The notes under the pieces are model-generated. The model did not search any database and had not been told where the DNA came from. It saw only the letters and a list, made by a program, of their open reading frames with translations. Below are positions 24,903 to 34,014 of a stretch of DNA of 54,209 nt, piece after piece (position 1 is the first letter of the stretch; each line of letters opens with the position of its first letter). Position numbers and translations under genes: made by a program. Source of the DNA: Candidatus Nitrosopelagicus sp. (GTDB lineage: Archaea > Thermoproteota > Nitrososphaeria > Nitrososphaerales > Nitrosopumilaceae); contig JAOMAI010000004.1 of NCBI GenBank assembly GCA_028344155.1, positions 1 through 54,209 of the forward strand, written 5' to 3'.

Positions 24903-25301
24903 TTATTCATCAAGTATAGAAATTGAATTCCCAGAACTATCCCACGCAAAGATATCTTCATCCTCATAGGGAGATTTTACAATTACTGAAACTAACCCAA
25001 AAAAATTATGTAAATCTTCCGAAGAAGGTTCAGCAGTTCCTACAGGATGTGAATGGACCATTCCAATATAATCAGAATCAAATGGAAGTTGATTGGCAGG
25101 AAATCCTGCAAAAGTTGGACCAGTTTCATGAAATGGTGGAACCACTAAGCTTTCCACAAACATTTTACCTTTTTTTGAATGACCTTTAAGAATGAGAATC
25201 ATTTCGTCGGGATGAGTTATCTTACAATATGAGATAATTCCATCACGAGTTTCATTAAGAAACACAAGACTACGTTCTAGTTTTTTTGTTTTAAAAATCA
25301 T
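24903..25301 (-). CDS. JAMM/MPN-domain metalloprotease
   Basis: JAMM proteins are zinc isopeptidases that in archaea can remove ubiquitin-like SAMP proteins or process sulfur-carrier proteins. The 132-residue product is a single MPN domain with the complete zinc motif HxHx7SxxD: H83, H85, S93 and D96 (HSHPVGTAEPSSED). The glutamate expected about 50 residues before the motif is present in the N-terminal strands. It overlaps the upstream coiled-coil gene by four bases (ATGA), so the two are translationally coupled. Confidence 0.9.
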   Translation of the reverse strand: MIFKTKKLERSLVFLNETRDGIISYCKITHPDEMILILKGHSKKGKMFVESLVVPPFHETGPTFAGFPANQLPFDSDYIGMVHSHPVGTAEPSSEDLHNFFGLVSVIVKSPYEDEDIFAWDSSGNSISILDE

Positions 25302-26593
25302 TGATTATCGGTAGATATTGTATAAGATGTAGAGGTAACATCTTTGAGATTTGTTTCTATTTGATGTAGTACGGTAGGTAAAGAATTAGTGAGATCAAGA
25401 TTTTCATCTTCAAATACTTCCAATTTGGATAAAGCATCAGAAACATCAGATTCATCATGTTTCAGATTATTTTGGACTGTTTGAAGAGATTTAGAATCAA
25501 AATTCTCAAGTTTTTGAACTAATTCATGTTTTTTAGTTTCGAATTTTTCTTTGATAGAAATTAATGAAGGAATAAGATTTTTTATTTCTGCAATACTGTC
25601 TTTTGATTTTGAAGTATCCTTTACAGATACAGAACCAGAGTCAATTCCGGTAACAATGGAATCAAGTATATTTTTAATTCCAGAGATATTATTTTCATTC
25701 AAAACATCATAAGGAGTAGATGCTAATTTTGCGGTCAAATCTTTCAGTTCCTTATCATGTGAGGATATATGGACAAACTTTCCAAGCGGTCTAGAAATTT
25801 TGGTGAATTCATCATCAATATGATGACGAATTTTTACTTCCTCAGAATCATAATCAGATAATTGAGATTTCATATCAACGTAAGACTTGTAGTCAGAAGA
25901 ATTTTTAATTTCATCTATTTCATTTTTGAATTTTGAGATTTTTTCTTTCTTTTCATTTATTGTAGATTTTAGTTCATCTATACGTGAATTTTGTTTAGAT
26001 AATTTTTCTAGTATTTTTTCTCTTGATGATAATAATTCATTAATGATTTTAACTGTATTTTCAGTAGCCGCAAAATTATTAATTAATTCATCTACCTGTT
26101 TTAGATTCTCAGTTAATTCTTTAAGATCATTTGTGAGTTTTTTAGCATATTTTGCTGCAAAGATGTGAATTACTCTAGAATGCTTTCCTAACATATCCCC
26201 TACTTTGTTTATTCCAGCAGTAGACATTTTTTTAAATCGAATTACATCATCTGGAGAATTGATTTCAGGAAAGGGATTTGCAAATTCTTTTTTTATGGAT
26301 GCGATGACCTCTTTTTTTCCACGATTTACCATTATTTGAAAATGTGGATCAAGCTTATCAGGATCTAGTTCATCTTCATATAATTCATTTGCAATTTTCA
26401 ATAGTATTTCTCTTTGAGGATCAATTCTATTTCGATGTGATTTTATTTCTGCTGCAAGTGTTCCTTTTCTTAGAATTACTATGTCATCCAGTATTTTTGG
26501 GATTTCATCTAATGTGATAGTTTGATATGATGAGGTGAAATTTTCTACAGGTTCAGTATATTCAACTTTCTTTTTACCCCAACCAAAAACCAT
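25298..26593 (-). CDS. Long coiled-coil protein, unknown function
   Basis: The ATG at 26593 (MVFGWGKKK) is preferred over a TTG two codons earlier, giving 431 residues. After a short basic N-terminus and an alpha-helical domain of about 130 residues (with ILRKGTLAAEIKSHRNRIDPQRE), most of the chain is heptad-rich coiled coil (about 150-400). No ATPase or membrane motif is seen. It is followed by the JAMM protease gene with a four-base overlap, so it may be a substrate, adaptor or scaffold for that enzyme. Coiled-coil proteins of this kind occur widely in Thaumarchaeota, but I know of no defined function. Confidence 0.78.
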   Translation of the reverse strand: MVFGWGKKKVEYTEPVENFTSSYQTITLDEIPKILDDIVILRKGTLAAEIKSHRNRIDPQREILLKIANELYEDELDPDKLDPHFQIMVNRGKKEVIASIKKEFANPFPEINSPDDVIRFKKMSTAGINKVGDMLGKHSRVIHIFAAKYAKKLTNDLKELTENLKQVDELINNFAATENTVKIINELLSSREKILEKLSKQNSRIDELKSTINEKKEKISKFKNEIDEIKNSSDYKSYVDMKSQLSDYDSEEVKIRHHIDDEFTKISRPLGKFVHISSHDKELKDLTAKLASTPYDVLNENNISGIKNILDSIVTGIDSGSVSVKDTSKSKDSIAEIKNLIPSLISIKEKFETKKHELVQKLENFDSKSLQTVQNNLKHDESDVSDALSKLEVFEDENLDLTNSLPTVLHQIETNLKDVTSTSYTISTDNQ

Positions 26594-26647
26594 AATCAAA
26601 GGATCAATAGTTGAATTATATAAATTTGAGAAGTGTTGCGTTAAAAT

Positions 26648-27073
26648 ATGAATTCAGGTTCAGTGAAGAAATCAGTAGTAATTGATTCAGATTTAGAAAA
26701 AGTTTGGTCAAAAATTAGTAAAATTACAAAATTAGACTGGTTGGAAGGTCAGAAATCAACAAAATTTTTAGGAGAAAAAAAGAGTGGATTAGGGGCTAAA
26801 CGCTTAATCTCATTTGCAGATGGAACTGATGTGGAAGAGCACATAGTAGGATGGAGACGAAGAGAATATTTTTCATATATTGCAGTGTCAGGATTGCCAT
26901 TAGACGCATATCATGCTACAATATCTATTGAAAAGAGTAAAGCAAGATCAGTAAAAATTACATGGGAATCATACTTTGCATCAAAATCAACAAAAAATGA
27001 ATTTGAAGAGTTTGTAGAATTTTTATCTAATTTTTATTCCAAATCTCTGAAAAATCTAAAAAAAGAATTTTAA
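26648..27073 (+). CDS. SRPBCC (START-like) domain protein
   Basis: A 141-residue single-domain protein. The opening SVVIDSDLEKVWSKISKITKLDWLEG and the pattern ADGTDVEEHIVGWRRREYFSYIAV are typical of polyketide-cyclase/START-like proteins, ending in a long C-terminal helix (EFVEFLSNFYSKSLKNLKK). Substrate unknown. It is divergent from the coiled-coil gene, with an upstream gap of 54 bases. Its stop interlocks with the stop of the convergent cupredoxin gene by four bases. Confidence 0.82.
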   Translation: MNSGSVKKSVVIDSDLEKVWSKISKITKLDWLEGQKSTKFLGEKKSGLGAKRLISFADGTDVEEHIVGWRRREYFSYIAVSGLPLDAYHATISIEKSKARSVKITWESYFASKSTKNEFEEFVEFLSNFYSKSLKNLKKEF

Positions 27074-28011
27074 AATCTTTGAATTAATCTTGTTTTTGCA
27101 GAAAATCCAATTACTGCTACGATAGATATTACAAGTACTAATGAGGCAACCACACCGAATTCAGGAACTACTTGGAAAGTAGATGTTTGACCTACAGGGC
27201 CATGAATTCCAAGTATTGCATCTTCGTTCAAAGAACCAATAAAGTGTCCAATTCCTTGAAAGGTTACATCAATATCTACAGGATAATCTTTAGGATCATA
27301 TTCCAATGGGGCAGTAGTATGAACAGGATATTTGAATAAATGACGATGTGCATCTTCTTCAGCAAATATTACTTGTTCGTTTTGTGATATTTTGATATCA
27401 TAGTTTACATGGTTAATTACAAATCCATCAGATTCCATAAATTCAACCTCAACTATTAGTGGAGAATCTTTTGCTCCATCACTTGTAACAATATTTGCAA
27501 ATACTTCGCTGATAACTCCAGGATCCTTATCAGACACTTCAGGAGTGTTATCACCATAAATTACAGATTCTATTTGATCAACTGTTGTTCCATAGTTAGA
27601 TGAAGTATCATCCGTAATTTTTGCACCTTCAGGCAATATTTGTAATTGGCCAGCCATCCATGGGTGAACCATGCAGAAATAATCAAAGGTTCCAGTAGTA
27701 TCAAGTATTAATTCATAATCTACTCCGGGTTGTTGCAATCCACTATCCCAAACTCCATCAGGACCAGTCATAGGAGTTCCACTAGTTGCAGTATGGGCAG
27801 CATCATCACCGTTAAGGAAAATTATAGTATCACCAACACGTGCGGTGGCATACGAAGGTACAAAACAGAGATTTGTTACCTCACATCCTTGTTCTGATGA
27901 GCCTCGTGCATTTTCAATTTTTATTACTTCTGCAAATGCACTTTCAGTACCAATTGCGGTAAATGCTAGAGACATAGAAAGAATCATCAATCCAAGCCCT
28001 AAATTTTGCAT
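27070..28011 (-). CDS. Exported blue copper (cupredoxin) protein with PEFG-type sorting tail
   Basis: The 313-residue protein has a signal peptide ending near FAEV, then a plastocyanin-like domain. Its type-1 copper ligands are apparent as AAHTATSG (first His) and YFCMVHPWMAGQ (Cys, His and Met in the CxxxHxxM arrangement). A second beta domain follows. The C-terminus has VPEFGVVASLVLVISIVAV, a PEFG motif plus hydrophobic helix and basic end, as in archaeal PEFG-CTERM sorting signals. It would carry electrons on the outside of the membrane, fitting the copper-based respiratory chemistry of ammonia-oxidising archaea. Confidence 0.92.
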   Translation of the reverse strand: MQNLGLGLMILSMSLAFTAIGTESAFAEVIKIENARGSSEQGCEVTNLCFVPSYATARVGDTIIFLNGDDAAHTATSGTPMTGPDGVWDSGLQQPGVDYELILDTTGTFDYFCMVHPWMAGQLQILPEGAKITDDTSSNYGTTVDQIESVIYGDNTPEVSDKDPGVISEVFANIVTSDGAKDSPLIVEVEFMESDGFVINHVNYDIKISQNEQVIFAEEDAHRHLFKYPVHTTAPLEYDPKDYPVDIDVTFQGIGHFIGSLNEDAILGIHGPVGQTSTFQVVPEFGVVASLVLVISIVAVIGFSAKTRLIQRF

Positions 28012-28071
28012 AATGTTTTGACCACAATTGAGTATAAAACTAATGCTAATTTGGATAACTGGTGGTAAAAA

Positions 28072-28482
28072 CTAATCACTCTTGCTAAAAATCACAACAG
28101 GAGAAATTTGATCTTTGTCATGAATTTCAGTTTTCATGTATACAACATACTCATCATAAGTTATTTCCAATGTGATAGGAGTGGCTTTCCACCCATATTT
28201 TGGAACTTTATCAAGCGGTACTAATTTAGTAAATTTTGAATCATAAATCTCAAATTCTTCATGAAAAGTATCCTCCATTCCTAGAATTTCTAATACAGCA
28301 AATGATGATTTTTCATTTGTGTCAATAAAGGTAATTGATATCGAATTACTATCTTTTTGGTATACAGCATCAAATGTAAAATTACTAAAATCGGTATTTT
28401 CAGAAAAAGGGTTCAAAATTATCACAGCACTTACTGAAATAGTTGCAATTAAAATAATTATAAAATTTTTTAGTACAATCAA
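28072..28482 (-). CDS. Membrane-anchored small exported protein
   Basis: A 136-residue protein with an N-terminal helix (FIIILIATISVSAVIIL) that is either a signal peptide or an anchor, followed by about 100 beta-rich residues outside the membrane. The start is a TTG at 28482 directly after the stop of the aminopeptidase gene; no ATG would retain the hydrophobic segment. Function unknown. The zero gap to the upstream stop implies coupled translation. Confidence 0.65.
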   Translation of the reverse strand: MIVLKNFIIILIATISVSAVIILNPFSENTDFSNFTFDAVYQKDSNSISITFIDTNEKSSFAVLEILGMEDTFHEEFEIYDSKFTKLVPLDKVPKYGWKATPITLEITYDEYVVYMKTEIHDKDQISPVVIFSKSD

Positions 28483-30978
28483 TTATGAAAACTCTTTTTT
28501 AATTGAATTTAGGAATTTTGATGAAACACGGACGCGTTCCATGGTTTGTTCCAGAGTCATTTCAGTGCCTCGTAAAGGATTTGCTTTAAAGAATTTGCGT
28601 ATTTCTTTTTCTTGTTTTGCGTCAACAACTTGACCAATACTTGCAACGACTCTATTCAATAATGGATTACCAATTCCAGCCTTTTTGATAATTTTTTTCC
28701 AGTTCTTTTTTAGCCATCCCCATAAGAATTCTTTACCATATAGATTTGCAGCAATTCTCATTATTGGCATTTGAATATTTTGAGAACGAACATCAGGACC
28801 TAATGTAAACTCCAAGGTTTTTAGTAAGAGATTCTTCTGTTTGAAACTACACATTGCAGCTAAGAATCGGAGTTTTTGTTCTTGAGATTTTGCTTTTTTG
28901 TATAATGACATGAATTTTTTGTAAGTTGATTCATTGCCATTCCATGCAACCAGAACAAAAACTGTTTCTTGTAAATCTGCAGATAAACTATTTTGATTCT
29001 TCAAAAATTTATCAAATCGTTTCTTTGATTCTTTCAATATTTCTTCATCTCCAAGTTTACCTAATCCAGAAATTGCAAAGCTTCTCAAAAGAGCATTAGT
29101 ATGAGGTTCATTCTTTTTTGCATCCCAGCCTAATCGGTCATAAATGGTTCTAAGGAAATTAAATGCATATTGTTTAATTTCATCTGAGAATTTTTCTTTA
29201 TGGGTCAAAGAGTATAACGAGTATAGATGTTGAGCCAAGTTTAGAGATGAAATATAATTATCTTCATCAAAATATGCATTTGTGAAGTCAAGATAATCCT
29301 GTAATTTTTTCTTTCCAGTCACGCATTGTGAATAATAATCATTTTGGATACTCCATCTATCTACATAATTTAGCACTTTTTCATCAATTAGAAGAGAAAG
29401 ATTATCCAATGTTTCAGAATCATAATCCATTCTATAAAATCCGGTTCGACCTGAATTAATAATAAAATTTCTTTCTTTATTTTTTAGTTTTAGCGATTGC
29501 GATTTTTTATCCATGATGTGAGATGTAGTGATATTTCCTTCATCAACAATTAGAGGGATTTTCCAAATTCCCTTTTTACTTGATTTTGTTTCTTCCAACA
29601 GATAACGAGTTTGTTTTAAGGAAATTTGAGACCCTTTTCGGTTTACAGACACGATAGGAAAACCAACTTGATTGATCCAGCTATCCATCATTTTATCAAT
29701 TGGTTTTTTTGCAACTTCACCTATTGATTTCCATAAATCATGACCTTCAGCATTAGAGTATGCATGTTTTTTGAGATATTTTTGTAAACCCTTTTGGAAA
29801 TTTTTGTCAGTAACAAAATGTTCTAACATTCGTAAGACACAACCTCCCTTATCATAAGAGATGGAATCAAAGATTTCCCTAATTTCTGAAGGATGATTTA
29901 CCTTAACATCAATAGGATGGGATGTTTTCAAGGCATCTAGTGACATTGCAGTATTCATTGCGTCTTCTAGGAATTGGTCCCACAAATCCCATTCAGGATA
30001 AAATTTGTCCACAATTTTTGTTGCCATGAATGTAGCAAAACTCTCATTTAGCCACAAATCATTCCACCATTTCATTGTGACCAAATTACCAAACCATTGA
30101 TGAGCTATTTCGTGAGAAATTACCTCAGCTATGAATTGTTTGGTTCTAGTGGAAGATGTTTTTGGATCATACAATAATATGGTTTCACGGAAAGTTATTG
30201 CACCCCAATTCTCCATTGCGCCTGCAGCAAAATCAGGAATTGCAAGCATGTCAAGTTTTGGTAGAGGATATTTTATACCAAAATATTTCTCATATTCACC
30301 AAGGAATTTTTTTGTTAATTCTAAGGATAATTTTGCTTTGTTTTTGTTTCCCTTTGTTGTTAAAACACGAATTTGTATATTCCTCAATTTTGTTTCCAAA
30401 TATTCAAATTCACCAACTCCAAGATAGAGAAGGTATGTTGACATGATTGGAGTGCGTTCAAATTCATAGATTATTTTTGAACCAAAGTTTTGTTTTTTTC
30501 TAACAGGCATATTTGATATTGCCATGTAATTTTTCTCCACTAGAAGAGATACATCAAAAGTTGCCTTTGTTGCGGGTTCATCCCAACATGGAAATGCACG
30601 TCTTGCATCTGCAGCCTCAAATTGAGTGGTAGCCATGTATTTGGTTTTACCAGCAGGATCAGTGTATTTACTTCGATAAAATCCTAAAAGACGATCATTT
30701 AAGATTCCAGTATATTCGATACAAAGTTTAATTTTTCCTGAGACCTTTTTTTCTGATGTAATAGAAAGAGATTCATTTTTTGCATCAAGTTTGAATTTTA
30801 CTTCAATTGTCTTAGTTTTAGAAAGTATGTAGCATTTTTGTATTTTAATTTCAGCACAATGTAGTGCAAATTTATTTGAAGAAGTTGTGTTAAATGATAA
30901 AATTTCTATCCCTTTGAATGTGAAATTAGAGAAAATAGGCTCAAATTGGATATCATAATTTATTTCAGATATTCCCAT
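28483..30978 (-). CDS. M1 family zinc aminopeptidase (tricorn-factor type)
   Basis: This 831-residue enzyme removes N-terminal amino acids from peptides, in archaea often downstream of the proteasome or tricorn protease. The substrate-recognition motif GAMENWG and the zinc site HEIAH followed by 18 residues and E (WLNESFA) are intact, near residues 260-317. The N-terminal beta domain and C-terminal all-helical domain give the expected four-domain layout and length. It is the first gene of a short unit with the small exported protein gene downstream. Confidence 0.95.
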   Translation of the reverse strand: MGISEINYDIQFEPIFSNFTFKGIEILSFNTTSSNKFALHCAEIKIQKCYILSKTKTIEVKFKLDAKNESLSITSEKKVSGKIKLCIEYTGILNDRLLGFYRSKYTDPAGKTKYMATTQFEAADARRAFPCWDEPATKATFDVSLLVEKNYMAISNMPVRKKQNFGSKIIYEFERTPIMSTYLLYLGVGEFEYLETKLRNIQIRVLTTKGNKNKAKLSLELTKKFLGEYEKYFGIKYPLPKLDMLAIPDFAAGAMENWGAITFRETILLYDPKTSSTRTKQFIAEVISHEIAHQWFGNLVTMKWWNDLWLNESFATFMATKIVDKFYPEWDLWDQFLEDAMNTAMSLDALKTSHPIDVKVNHPSEIREIFDSISYDKGGCVLRMLEHFVTDKNFQKGLQKYLKKHAYSNAEGHDLWKSIGEVAKKPIDKMMDSWINQVGFPIVSVNRKGSQISLKQTRYLLEETKSSKKGIWKIPLIVDEGNITTSHIMDKKSQSLKLKNKERNFIINSGRTGFYRMDYDSETLDNLSLLIDEKVLNYVDRWSIQNDYYSQCVTGKKKLQDYLDFTNAYFDEDNYISSLNLAQHLYSLYSLTHKEKFSDEIKQYAFNFLRTIYDRLGWDAKKNEPHTNALLRSFAISGLGKLGDEEILKESKKRFDKFLKNQNSLSADLQETVFVLVAWNGNESTYKKFMSLYKKAKSQEQKLRFLAAMCSFKQKNLLLKTLEFTLGPDVRSQNIQMPIMRIAANLYGKEFLWGWLKKNWKKIIKKAGIGNPLLNRVVASIGQVVDAKQEKEIRKFFKANPLRGTEMTLEQTMERVRVSSKFLNSIKKEFS

Positions 30979-31011
30979 TATGTTACTTGAAAAAAATGGC
31001 TTATCTAAAGA

Positions 31012-31323
31012 TTAAGATTCAATTTCAGGCAAGGTTCCCAAGCTATCGCCTTCCACCTTGTTGTTATCAGTTCGAATATGGGTTTCACCATTTAGGACAT
31101 ATGTGTGAATAATTTCACCAGGCTCCCAATCTGTTTCATTTTTTTTGTATATTGTAAGATATTTTTTTCCTTTTTTAATTTGTGATGCAATGGTTTTTTT
31201 GTCGACAATTTGTGGTTTTCCAAATTCAGTTCCATAATCTTCATGAATCTGAACATGAGTTATGTTTGCAAGACCAGGACCCTTAGTTATACCACTAACA
31301 ACAAAATCTGCCCATTTACCCAT
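31012..31323 (-). CDS. DUF3892-like small protein
   Basis: A 103-residue protein of the DUF3892-like type: GKWADFVVSGITKGPGLANI, HVQIHEDYGTEFGKPQIVDK, and YVLNGETHIRTDNNKVEGDS. It is closely similar along its length to the N-terminal 105 residues of the 729-residue protein encoded next to it (31379-33568), so the two probably arose by duplication. The small size suggests a compact beta domain, function unknown. It has its own AT-rich upstream region of 55 bases. Confidence 0.8.
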   Translation of the reverse strand: MGKWADFVVSGITKGPGLANITHVQIHEDYGTEFGKPQIVDKKTIASQIKKGKKYLTIYKKNETDWEPGEIIHTYVLNGETHIRTDNNKVEGDSLGTLPEIES

Positions 31324-31378
31324 AGTTCTAGAATTTTAAAAAGAGTATATAATTATTGATAGGTTTTTGAGATAATGG

Positions 31379-33568
31379 CTAATGCCCAGTGTTTGCTTTT
31401 GCATCTTTAATGAACCCTTTTGGTAACGTTGCACCTTTCTTTTTCATTTCTGCAGCATACGCATCTTTAGCATCTTCAGGATTAACAGAATCTAAAGAAT
31501 CAGAATCGTCATCTACAGATTCAAGTTCTTTACGCAAATTTTCTAATTCATTTTTAAGTTCAGTTGCAAGATCAACATCTTCATTTTGTGATTCCTCTTC
31601 ACGTTCTAGCTGTTCTTTTTCTGCTTTAGCTGCTGCAAGTTCTTTTTGAAGTTGTTCTGCTTCTGCAGCTGCTTTGGCTTCTGCAGCTCTTTCTTCAGCC
31701 TCTTCACGTTCTAGCTGTTCTTTTTCTGCTTTAGCCGCTGCAAGTTCTTTTTGAAGTTGTTCTGCATCATTTTCAGAATTAATTTTAGACTCCTCAGGTT
31801 TTTCATCATGGGCATGTGGACCTCCAGAAGCGGATTCTTCATTGAATCCTTTTGGTAAAGTTTTGTTAGAACGTGTTGCTAATGCCTCTTTTGCTAGTTC
31901 TTCACGTTTTGATTCCGCTGCTGCTTGTGCCTCAGATGCTACTTTCTCTTCAGCCTCTTCACGTTCTAGCTGTTCTTTTTCTGCTTTAGCTGCGGCAAGT
32001 TCTTTTTGTAGTTGTTCAGGTTGGGTATTTGGTTTTTGTTGTGTTTTTTCTAATTTTTCTTTTACAAGTTTAATTTCTTCAACCTCTTTACGTAGTTGGT
32101 CCTGTGCAGCATTTGCAGCATCAATTTCTTTTTGTAAATTATCACGCATTAATTGAGCCTCTTTTTCAGCTTGTTTTTTGGCTTCAGCCATAATTTGGAT
32201 CTTTAATTCTTCAATTTCTTTTTCATGTTGTTTCCGTTCTTGTCTTATAGCCTCATCTTTTTCGGCTTTTACCATAGCTAATTCTTTTTTAATTTGTTCA
32301 TCTTTTGAATCATCTTTAGTTTTCACTTCTGTCTTCTCTGGTTTTTCATCATGGGCATGTGGACCTCCAGAAGCGGATTCTTCATTGAATCCTTTTGGTA
32401 AAGTTTTGTTAGAACGTGTTGCTAATGCCTCTTTTGCTAGTTCTTCACGTTTTGCATTCTCAGCAACATTATCAGATGTAAGTTGTGATTTTACTTTAGG
32501 TTTTGACTCCACTTTTGGCTCAGATTTTACTTCTGATTGAGGAGGTGTTTTGGATTCTACAGTTGTGCGTTTTTTCCTAATGAAATTTCTTGTGTCATCT
32601 GCAGTTTTTGTAGAAGTTTCTTTAGTAGAAGTTACACGTTTGAGCATACCAGAAATACGACTTTCTACAGAGGGTTTTGATTTAGATTCACTCTTCTTTT
32701 CAGGAGTCTTGGAAGTGACCTTTGGTTCAGGTTCAATGTCAGGTATTTTAGGTTCTAATTCAGATAATAATTTTTTATAATCTTTTCCAGATGCTTTTTC
32801 AAGTTCTAAACGTCTAGAGATTCTAGCCTCGTGTTGTTCTTGTTCAGTTTCTTTTAATTTTTCTTTTAATTTTTTATTTTTAGATTTACCTTTTTCAAAT
32901 TGTTCAAGATACTCTTTCTCATATTCAAGAAATTCTTTCTTTTGTTCTTTTTTGAAAGAACTGTTAAATGTACCATCGTCGTTCCAATGTGAAACTTCTT
33001 TTGGTTTGTCAGTCCAATTTTCAGGCATAGATTTTTTTGAATTAGCCTTCTGTGCCTCTTTTGCTAAAGTTTCTCGTCTTGAATCTTCATATTCATAATC
33101 GCCATCATTTTCATTTATTTTTAATATTGGTTCTTCTTTAACTGGTTCTGGTATTGGTTCAGGTTCTGGTATTGGTTCAGGTTCTGGTATTGGTTCAGGT
33201 ATTGATTTTGGAGTAGGAGTAGGTTCTTCTTTTTTTACCTCTGCAAAGACTATCTCTAGTTCATCAACTAATGGCATGTGACCAAGATTATCACCGTCAA
33301 CTTTGTTATCATCAGTACGAATGTACGCTTCACCATTTTTGACATATGTTCGAATAGTTTTTCCTATAGTCCATTCATTTTCATTTTTTTTATGGACTGT
33401 AACAAATGATATGCCATTTTGTATTTTTGATGATAATTGATATTTATCAATTAATTCAGGACGGCCAAAACCATGTTCCAGATCTTCATGGATTTGCACA
33501 TGGGAAATGTTTGAAAGACCAGATCCTTTTTTGATTGCGCTAACTACAAAATCTGCCCACTTTGTCAT
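31379..33568 (-). CDS. Repetitive coiled-coil protein with DUF3892-like head
   Basis: The 729-residue product has an N-terminal DUF3892-like domain (about 1-105), a Pro/Glu hinge (EPEPIPEPEPIPEP near 125-145), then a SRRETLAKEAQ segment. A basic motif DDTRNFIRKKRT follows near 335-345, and then long Glu/Lys/Ala-rich coiled coil. Two modules with ATRSNKTLPKGFNEE and HAHDEKPE are near-identical, and a QLQKELAAAKAEKEQL unit recurs three times. There is no signal peptide or membrane segment, so it is cytoplasmic. The protein at 42396 shares its RETL segment and the DTRNF motif. A scaffold or chromatin-associated role is possible but unproven. Confidence 0.82.
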   Translation of the reverse strand: MTKWADFVVSAIKKGSGLSNISHVQIHEDLEHGFGRPELIDKYQLSSKIQNGISFVTVHKKNENEWTIGKTIRTYVKNGEAYIRTDDNKVDGDNLGHMPLVDELEIVFAEVKKEEPTPTPKSIPEPIPEPEPIPEPEPIPEPVKEEPILKINENDGDYEYEDSRRETLAKEAQKANSKKSMPENWTDKPKEVSHWNDDGTFNSSFKKEQKKEFLEYEKEYLEQFEKGKSKNKKLKEKLKETEQEQHEARISRRLELEKASGKDYKKLLSELEPKIPDIEPEPKVTSKTPEKKSESKSKPSVESRISGMLKRVTSTKETSTKTADDTRNFIRKKRTTVESKTPPQSEVKSEPKVESKPKVKSQLTSDNVAENAKREELAKEALATRSNKTLPKGFNEESASGGPHAHDEKPEKTEVKTKDDSKDEQIKKELAMVKAEKDEAIRQERKQHEKEIEELKIQIMAEAKKQAEKEAQLMRDNLQKEIDAANAAQDQLRKEVEEIKLVKEKLEKTQQKPNTQPEQLQKELAAAKAEKEQLEREEAEEKVASEAQAAAESKREELAKEALATRSNKTLPKGFNEESASGGPHAHDEKPEESKINSENDAEQLQKELAAAKAEKEQLEREEAEERAAEAKAAAEAEQLQKELAAAKAEKEQLEREEESQNEDVDLATELKNELENLRKELESVDDDSDSLDSVNPEDAKDAYAAEMKKKGATLPKGFIKDAKANTGH
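31797..31911. repeat. 115-base direct repeat, copy 1
   Basis: This stretch is identical, base for base, to 32340-32454 (offset 543 bases, a multiple of three). It lies within the coding sequence of the repetitive coiled-coil protein and encodes one of the two KTLPKGFNEE/HAHDEKPE modules. Identity at the DNA level, not only in protein, points to recent duplication or gene conversion. Confidence 0.9.
32340..32454. repeat. 115-base direct repeat, copy 2
   Basis: Second copy of the identical 115-base in-frame repeat described at 31797-31911. Recombination between the copies would delete or add exactly 181 codons without breaking the frame. Confidence 0.9.
33144..33197. repeat. Three tandem 18-base units coding for a Pro/Glu hinge
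   Basis: Three exact copies of an 18-base unit (GGTTCTGGTATTGGTTCA on the plus strand) encode the EPEPIP repeat between the DUF3892-like head and the coiled coil of the protein at 31379-33568. Such units often vary in number between strains. Confidence 0.85.
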
Positions 33569-33666
33569 TTGTAGTAATACTCGTCAAGTGCAATATACGC
33601 TTTTTCTAGAAAAGTATAGCGAATTTTACAAATTCCTTAAAATATTGTTTATGTCTAGATTTAGCA

Positions 33667-34014
33667 ATGAGTGACATACGTTTTGTGATGATCGGTGTAG
33701 CAGTGTTATCGGTAGGATTTATCGTAATGGCAGTTTTTGGAACTCAGTATCAAGACATTACAATTCAAACTAACGAGTTTTCAGAATGTTATGATTATAC
33801 AGATGAAAATGTTCCAGTCAAAATTGATTGTGAAGAACGATTACAAGACAGGAATTTGATGTTTGTTGGTGTTATTGGTATTTTAGCTGCAGGTGCAATT
33901 GCACTACTCAAAGGAATTAGAGGTACGTGGGATAACGATGTAAAACCTGAAGAGATGTTAGGACCAGGGGGAGATAAAAAAAACTCCGATGAAGATAAGA
34001 AAGATAATCCTTAG
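33667..34014 (+). CDS. Small two-helix membrane protein
   Basis: A 115-residue protein with an N-terminal helix (FVMIGVAVLSVGFIVMAVFG), an external loop of about 40 residues with two cysteines (SECYDY, KIDCEE), a second helix (LMFVGVIGILAAGAIALL) and an acidic/basic cytoplasmic tail. The paired cysteines may form a disulfide. Function unknown. It is divergent from the repetitive coiled-coil gene, and its stop interlocks with the helicase gene stop by four bases. Confidence 0.72.
   Translation: MSDIRFVMIGVAVLSVGFIVMAVFGTQYQDITIQTNEFSECYDYTDENVPVKIDCEERLQDRNLMFVGVIGILAAGAIALLKGIRGTWDNDVKPEEMLGPGGDKKNSDEDKKDNP

Noticed and set aside
31389-32780. Plus-strand Ser/Phe-rich frames opposite the repetitive coiled-coil gene
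   Set aside because: They are the reverse complement of Glu/Lys/Ala-rich coding sequence, which automatically gives long Ser/Phe-rich frames; no domain or start signal supports them.
31583-33200. Possible CRISPR-like or satellite repeat
   Set aside because: The repeats are in phase with one reading frame, have no regular spacer pattern and encode coiled-coil and Pro/Glu units, so they are protein repeats.
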